A program made the position numbers and the translations under genes. Of a stretch of DNA of 9,026 nucleotides, positions 5,382 through 9,026 are shown in pieces. How positions within the stretch are numbered: the stretch's first letter is position 1; each line of letters starts with the position of its first letter. This DNA comes from an uncultured Actinomyces sp. (GTDB lineage: Bacteria; Actinomycetota; Actinomycetes; Actinomycetales; Actinomycetaceae), in NCBI GenBank assembly GCA_938028585.1, contig CALIZH010000245.1, forward strand, positions 1-9,026, in the 5' to 3' direction. A model generated the notes under the pieces. It did not search any database. It saw nothing but the letters and a program-made list of their open reading frames with translations, and had not been told where the DNA came from.

Positions 5382-8300
5382 CTATTCCAAAACCGTTGTA
5401 ACCGGCATCGAATTTTCTGAAGACAAACGTTCTTCTCCTAAACAATTTCGCCGAATAACTGTTACTCGGCACGAACTCAACAGCTTTTGAATACCGATCT
5501 GCCAGCCTTTCGTATCAAGAACTTTGCGCAAAGCACCCTTCTCATCGTCCTCGAGCCCCTCCTTCGCGAGAAGATACGGTCGCAACTTCATCCGTTGAGC
5601 CTCTGGAAAACCTGCTACTTTCCAGGCAGACAGCTCCGGATATGCACCTGTTACCTCGCCGATGATCCCTTCATCAAAAGCGCTACTGTCAACACGCAAT
5701 TCATCGCCTCGAACAAGCCAACCAATCTGTCTTGCCGTTTCGCTAACCAAGGCCTTCCTAATCTTTGGGTCAGCAGCACGCATCGAGATCGTTGAGGGCT
5801 TAAGCGGCGCGGTGAACACATCCCTGTCTTTCATACGCATCAGGTCGACCTGGAAGACTCGGACCATCGCGTAAACAGGTTTTTTCCCCTCGATGCGGTA
5901 GATCCTGGCGTGATGAATCGCTCCACTAAGATCAACGTACCCTCCTCGCACCTTCAAACATGCTTTAATTCCTTCCTTCGAATATTCGAAGAAGTTGAGC
6001 AGCTCCGTCGGGCCGACGCGCGTGCCGTTCACGGAGATCGTCCGATTCAGGTTTTCAGGAAGCCCCTTCTTCGGGTCAAAGTCCGGGCAGCGCGTGAGCG
6101 CTGTCCATAGCGCGGGCGTCTCAGCGCGGTCGATCAGCTCAACGGGGAGCGCGTCCCCAAGCCTGTGCTGCTCGCCGCACCCCTTCGTGATGATCTGCTC
6201 GCCATCCGGCGTCTTCGGAGGACAGAAGGAGTGGACGGTCGCATCGTGAATGACGCTCGATCCAACGCGCAGACGAATGTTCTCGACGAAAGGAATCGCG
6301 TTATCACTCAACGCAATGTTGAAGAGCTCGACGCCGCGAAGCATCGACTCGCGCCACGACTCGAAGCGGTTCGAAGCCTCGCCAGGCTTCCCATAGAAGT
6401 TCTTCCACGTCTCCTCGAGGCCCGCGATACGCTGCGCATCGCGCATGTTCACACGCAGCGCGAGGGTACGGGACACCGACGGATTCATCAGCGCGATAAC
6501 GAGCGCATCCATCGCGTGGTGACGCCTGTCGAAACGGGTCTTGCCCCGACCGCCGATCAGGTTAACTCGACTCTCGAAGCCCGAGGCCTTCCGGGCCTCC
6601 GCCGTTAGCTGACCACGGTAAACACCCACGGAAGGCACTGCCTCTTCGTCGCGCGTGCGGTAGAAGCCCTCGATACGAGTCCTCAGTTCAACAGCCATCC
6701 ATGCGACAGACTCCATGGAGCGACCATCGAACTCTTCGTCCGGCTTACGAGACTTGAGACGGGCAGACACCTCGCGCTGCAGCTGCTTGAACTGCTTGGG
6801 CGACATGCCGTTATCGCGCACCCAGAGCTTCACACGATCAAGAGCGCCCTTCAGGGAAACGCCCGTATTCGCCCGATCAGACGACGCCCACGCGGCAAAC
6901 GGAACGGCCCCCTTCTTGTGGTTACACGTACGACACACCGCAGCCAGGTTGGCGCGATCGTTCGTTGAGGACCCATCCGCACGCGGAACAATATGGTCCA
7001 TTTCCGCCGTCGTGAACGTAATTTCAGTGCCGCAGTAAAGGCACTCATTGTTTTGCCTCTGCAACGCGAAGTAGCGGATCTGGTCGGAACGACGCACCCT
7101 ACCGGAGAGCTTCAGCTGTGCCGCCATCTCAGCGACGGCCGCAGCGTTCGCACTGCGCCGCCTATCGTTTTCACGCATGAGCTCACGGGCAACACGCTCC
7201 GATCCCAGACCGTCACGCGCATGCTCGATGTTGATGACCGTCGGCTCGCCCCAGCGCTCGGTCGCCGCATGCAGCCATCGGCTCACTTGCTTGAGCACGC
7301 GATCGACGGCCGGATTGCCCGTCGGCGTACCGATCGGCTCCACTGCAGGCTTCCAGTCGTCTCCGACATTGAATTCCAGACGACGCGCAGTGTGCAGATC
7401 AACGCCATCACGCAGCATCCTGTCCGTCAGGCGACGAAGGCTATCCAGCGAGTATGCCGCTCGCCCCTGGGGCAGCGAGATCTTCTCAAACTCTAGCTGG
7501 TCGTCCTCTGTCGCCTGCTCGAGCAGCTCCGCGACCTCATCGTTCACGTCGCTGCTATCTTCGGAGCCGCCGGAGTTCGAGAAGGCGTCCACAAAGTAGC
7601 CGCGCTGCTCATCATCCGCGTCTTTCCACCACTCCTTGAGCCACTTGACCTTGCAAGCCAGGATCTTCTCGGTGGTGACGTCGGTTGGAGGATTGCGCAG
7701 GACCGGCGACCCATCGAACGAGGCCTTCGCTGTACCACGCAGATCCGAACGCTCGATACCAAGGTTATCCGCCAGATCCTGCCAGGTGACCTCCTGCTTC
7801 AGGCCCACGACGAGAAGAAAGTCAGTGAGTCCCTGCAGTTCCTCCGGAGTCAACGGCCGCTCCGCACGGCCCTCGCGAACACGCAGGTTCGCCAGCACAC
7901 TAACGATGCGGAACTTCTGGAAGGCAGGGTGTGCTTTCTCCGCACGCACATGTTTGCCCTGACCCGGCAGCTCGTCGTAGCCCACGAGTCCTCGTTCCTT
8001 CGCGCTGCCCTTGGGGGACTTCGCCTGGAAGACGGCTCGGATCAGCCGATCACGGTCAGCAGGATCAATCTGCTGCACCTCGCAGATCCGCCGGATTTCC
8101 TCAGCGTTGTCACTCTGATGAAGCTTGCCCGCGAGGATACCCTTGGGGCCGCGCAGCTTGGGTGTGCCAGCCTTCTTCACATAGTCGGGGTGAGCGAGGT
8201 ACGCATCAACGAGCTGCCCGGGGGTCGCGTCAGCCGGGAAGCTCCTACCGAGGGATGTACTGATGCGCTCATTCAGTCCCTTGAGGAAATCACTCGGCTC

Positions 8301-8786
8301 GGCGGGCTGCAGCAGACTCTCCACCTTGGCGTAGGGATTACGCCAGCCGCGGTGCCGGGCGATGTGGCGGAGAGCGATCGACAGCGCAGCCTTTCTCTTA
8401 TCATCATCGGCGATATACCCCTCGAGTAGCTTCGAGCGCATATGCCAGGGCTCACGAGGATCCTTGAAAGCCATCAGGTCAGGCAACGGCCATCCGAACT
8501 CCTTGGAGAGAACGCGATCCAGATTCACCAGGCGCTGATGGCGCGTGCGGTAGAGACGGCGCGTCCGGCGGGCAACACCTGCCGTCAGCTTGCGGCTCTT
8601 CGCCGCCTTGTTCTCATTCGGGTCGACGCCAGCGTCGTGAATGAAAACCATGGAGTTCAGCAGTTTGACGGGCTGATCTGCGCGGTCGACCTCGACCGCG
8701 CAGAAGCCGATTGAACGAAGGCCGACATCCATGCCGACTCGGTAGCGGATACCCGGAATGTTTTCTGAGGACGTAACCATAGGCAC
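5382..8786 (-). CDS. cas9: CRISPR effector nuclease Cas9, type II-C
   Basis: Cas9 is the crRNA:tracrRNA-guided endonuclease that cuts PAM-flanked DNA, using HNH on the target strand and RuvC on the other. At 1134 residues it is in the compact II-C range, close to the 1101-residue Actinomyces naeslundii Cas9. Numbered from the GTG at 8786: RuvC-I YRVGMDVGLRSIGF with D20; Arg-rich bridge helix at about 60-90 (GVARRTRRLYRTRHQ); alpha-helical recognition lobe at about 90-505; RuvC-II VINIEHARD with E521; HNH at about 580-630 with H598 (EMDHIVPR), N613 and a CxxC pair (C582/C585, C618/C621) that should bind zinc; RuvC-III RFDRRHHAMDALVIAL with H757 and D760; wedge and PAM-interacting region to the end. 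All catalytic residues are present, so it should be active. The start is uncertain: GTG 8786 or ATG 8780, neither with a clear Shine-Dalgarno. It is the first gene of the operon, with the tracrRNA terminator 36 bp upstream, so it probably has its own promoter. The C-terminal 35 or so residues (after 1100) resemble no domain I know. Confidence 0.99.
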   Translation of the reverse strand: MPMVTSSENIPGIRYRVGMDVGLRSIGFCAVEVDRADQPVKLLNSMVFIHDAGVDPNENKAAKSRKLTAGVARRTRRLYRTRHQRLVNLDRVLSKEFGWPLPDLMAFKDPREPWHMRSKLLEGYIADDDKRKAALSIALRHIARHRGWRNPYAKVESLLQPAEPSDFLKGLNERISTSLGRSFPADATPGQLVDAYLAHPDYVKKAGTPKLRGPKGILAGKLHQSDNAEEIRRICEVQQIDPADRDRLIRAVFQAKSPKGSAKERGLVGYDELPGQGKHVRAEKAHPAFQKFRIVSVLANLRVREGRAERPLTPEELQGLTDFLLVVGLKQEVTWQDLADNLGIERSDLRGTAKASFDGSPVLRNPPTDVTTEKILACKVKWLKEWWKDADDEQRGYFVDAFSNSGGSEDSSDVNDEVAELLEQATEDDQLEFEKISLPQGRAAYSLDSLRRLTDRMLRDGVDLHTARRLEFNVGDDWKPAVEPIGTPTGNPAVDRVLKQVSRWLHAATERWGEPTVINIEHARDGLGSERVARELMRENDRRRSANAAAVAEMAAQLKLSGRVRRSDQIRYFALQRQNNECLYCGTEITFTTAEMDHIVPRADGSSTNDRANLAAVCRTCNHKKGAVPFAAWASSDRANTGVSLKGALDRVKLWVRDNGMSPKQFKQLQREVSARLKSRKPDEEFDGRSMESVAWMAVELRTRIEGFYRTRDEEAVPSVGVYRGQLTAEARKASGFESRVNLIGGRGKTRFDRRHHAMDALVIALMNPSVSRTLALRVNMRDAQRIAGLEETWKNFYGKPGEASNRFESWRESMLRGVELFNIALSDNAIPFVENIRLRVGSSVIHDATVHSFCPPKTPDGEQIITKGCGEQHRLGDALPVELIDRAETPALWTALTRCPDFDPKKGLPENLNRTISVNGTRVGPTELLNFFEYSKEGIKACLKVRGGYVDLSGAIHHARIYRIEGKKPVYAMVRVFQVDLMRMKDRDVFTAPLKPSTISMRAADPKIRKALVSETARQIGWLVRGDELRVDSSAFDEGIIGEVTGAYPELSAWKVAGFPEAQRMKLRPYLLAKEGLEDDEKGALRKVLDTKGWQIGIQKLLSSCRVTVIRRNCLGEERLSSENSMPVTTVLE

Positions 8787-8822
8787 ATAGTGTCACACCG
8801 CACACACATTTGCGTACGCTTT

Positions 8823-8859
8823 AAAAAATTACCGGGTCCTTCGCGAAGAAGGACCCGGT
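8823..8859 (-). terminator. tracrRNA Rho-independent terminator
   Basis: On the minus strand ACCGGGTCCTTC and GAAGGACCCGGT form a perfect 12-bp stem with the loop TTCGC (8831-8859), followed by AATTTTTT (8830-8823). This is the strongest intrinsic terminator in the window. In II-C tracrRNAs this hairpin usually doubles as a Cas9-bound stem. It also insulates cas9 from the tracrRNA promoter. Confidence 0.9.
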
Positions 8860-8908
8860 GGAGCATTCGGAGCCGCTAACGAGTCGACTCTTACTAGGAA
8901 TCAATCGC
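8823..8908 (-). ncRNA. tracrRNA
   Basis: Read on the minus strand, GATTGATTCCTAGT (8906-8893) pairs with all 14 first bases of the repeat (GCTGGGAATCAATC), with two G-U wobbles. Next comes a nexus-like hairpin, GAGTCG / loop ACTCGTTAG / CGGCTC (6 bp, one G-U), then a linker (CGAATGCTCC), then a 12-bp GC-rich terminator hairpin and a U-tract. Order and shape match tracrRNAs of other actinobacterial II-C systems as I recall them, for instance Corynebacterium diphtheriae, which has a similar CUCGUU nexus loop and a GCUCC-CCGG junction. The RNA is about 86-88 nt. It base-pairs with the crRNA handle and docks it in Cas9. It lies just upstream of cas9 on the same strand. The 5' end is inferred from the promoter spacing, so the exact start may vary by a few bases. 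Confidence 0.87.
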
Positions 8909-8912
8909 TTAC

Positions 8913-8941
8913 AGCATACCTCCCCAATTCCAGAGATGCAA
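8913..8941 (-). promoter_or_regulatory. tracrRNA promoter
   Basis: On the minus strand TTGCAT (8941-8936, 4 of 6 to TTGACA) and TATGCT (8918-8913, 4 of 6 to TATAAT) are separated by exactly 17 bp. The expected start, about 7 nt past the -10, is G8906 or one of the purines just before it. That is precisely where complementarity to the repeat begins. The agreement of two independent signals supports the call. Confidence 0.65.
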
Positions 8942-9026
8942 GCCACATCCGGGAAGACTTTTCAGCGAGCCCACCCCACCCACTTCCGCGCGCCACTGCG
9001 ACACGAGGGGCGCGATCCTGAAACAA

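Noticed and set aside
5487..8714. Many open frames on the + strand opposite cas9
   Set aside because: They are antisense shadows of the GC-rich cas9 codons, with no ribosome binding sites or family resemblance.
8942..9026. End of a gene entering from the right on the minus strand
   Set aside because: All three minus frames reach a stop between about 8896 and 8960, with partial third-position G/C in one, but too little sequence is present to support a call.

Overview
This window holds a complete type II-C CRISPR-Cas9 locus from a high-GC Gram-positive bacterium. The GC-rich codon use and a compact Cas9 with a zinc-binding HNH domain suggest an Actinomycetota host, probably Actinomyces-like. 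That assignment rests on motif and architecture recognition, not on a database search.

Layout. Positions 1-1733 are a gene-poor left flank. It has a coding-like left edge, a probable frameshifted remnant on the minus strand (410-681), several hairpins, and a solitary sequence resembling a type I-E CRISPR repeat near 1184. A strong Rho-independent terminator (1734-1762, + strand) and a short AT-rich stretch precede the CRISPR array (1811-4086). The array has 36 repeats of 36 bp and 35 spacers, every spacer exactly 28 nt. A 46-nt hairpin (4087-4132) separates it from a tight minus-strand operon read in the order cas9 (5382-8786), cas1 (4458-5375), cas2 (4136-4456). There is no csn2 or cas4, which defines subtype II-C. 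Beyond the cas9 start lies a minus-strand tracrRNA gene (about 8823-8908) with its own promoter and a strong terminator. The last ~85 bases (8942-9026) show nothing I can name.

How it works together. Each repeat ends in an extended -10 promoter motif on the + strand, so crRNAs are probably started separately inside the spacers and read toward cas2, as in Neisseria type II-C loci. The first 14 bases of the repeat pair completely (two G-U wobbles) with the start of the tracrRNA. That fixes the crRNA strand as +, opposite to the cas genes. The tracrRNA then folds into a nexus hairpin and a terminator hairpin that Cas9 would bind. Cas1 and Cas2 would add new spacers. The only degenerate repeat is at the cas-distal end (1811-1846), so spacer addition is probably at the cas2-proximal end.

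I found no unknown protein system. The points most worth a second look are the compact promoter/anti-repeat arrangement of the tracrRNA, the repeat-embedded promoters with a terminal repeat that keeps only its promoter half, and two diverged spacers that seem to target the same phage coding sequence.
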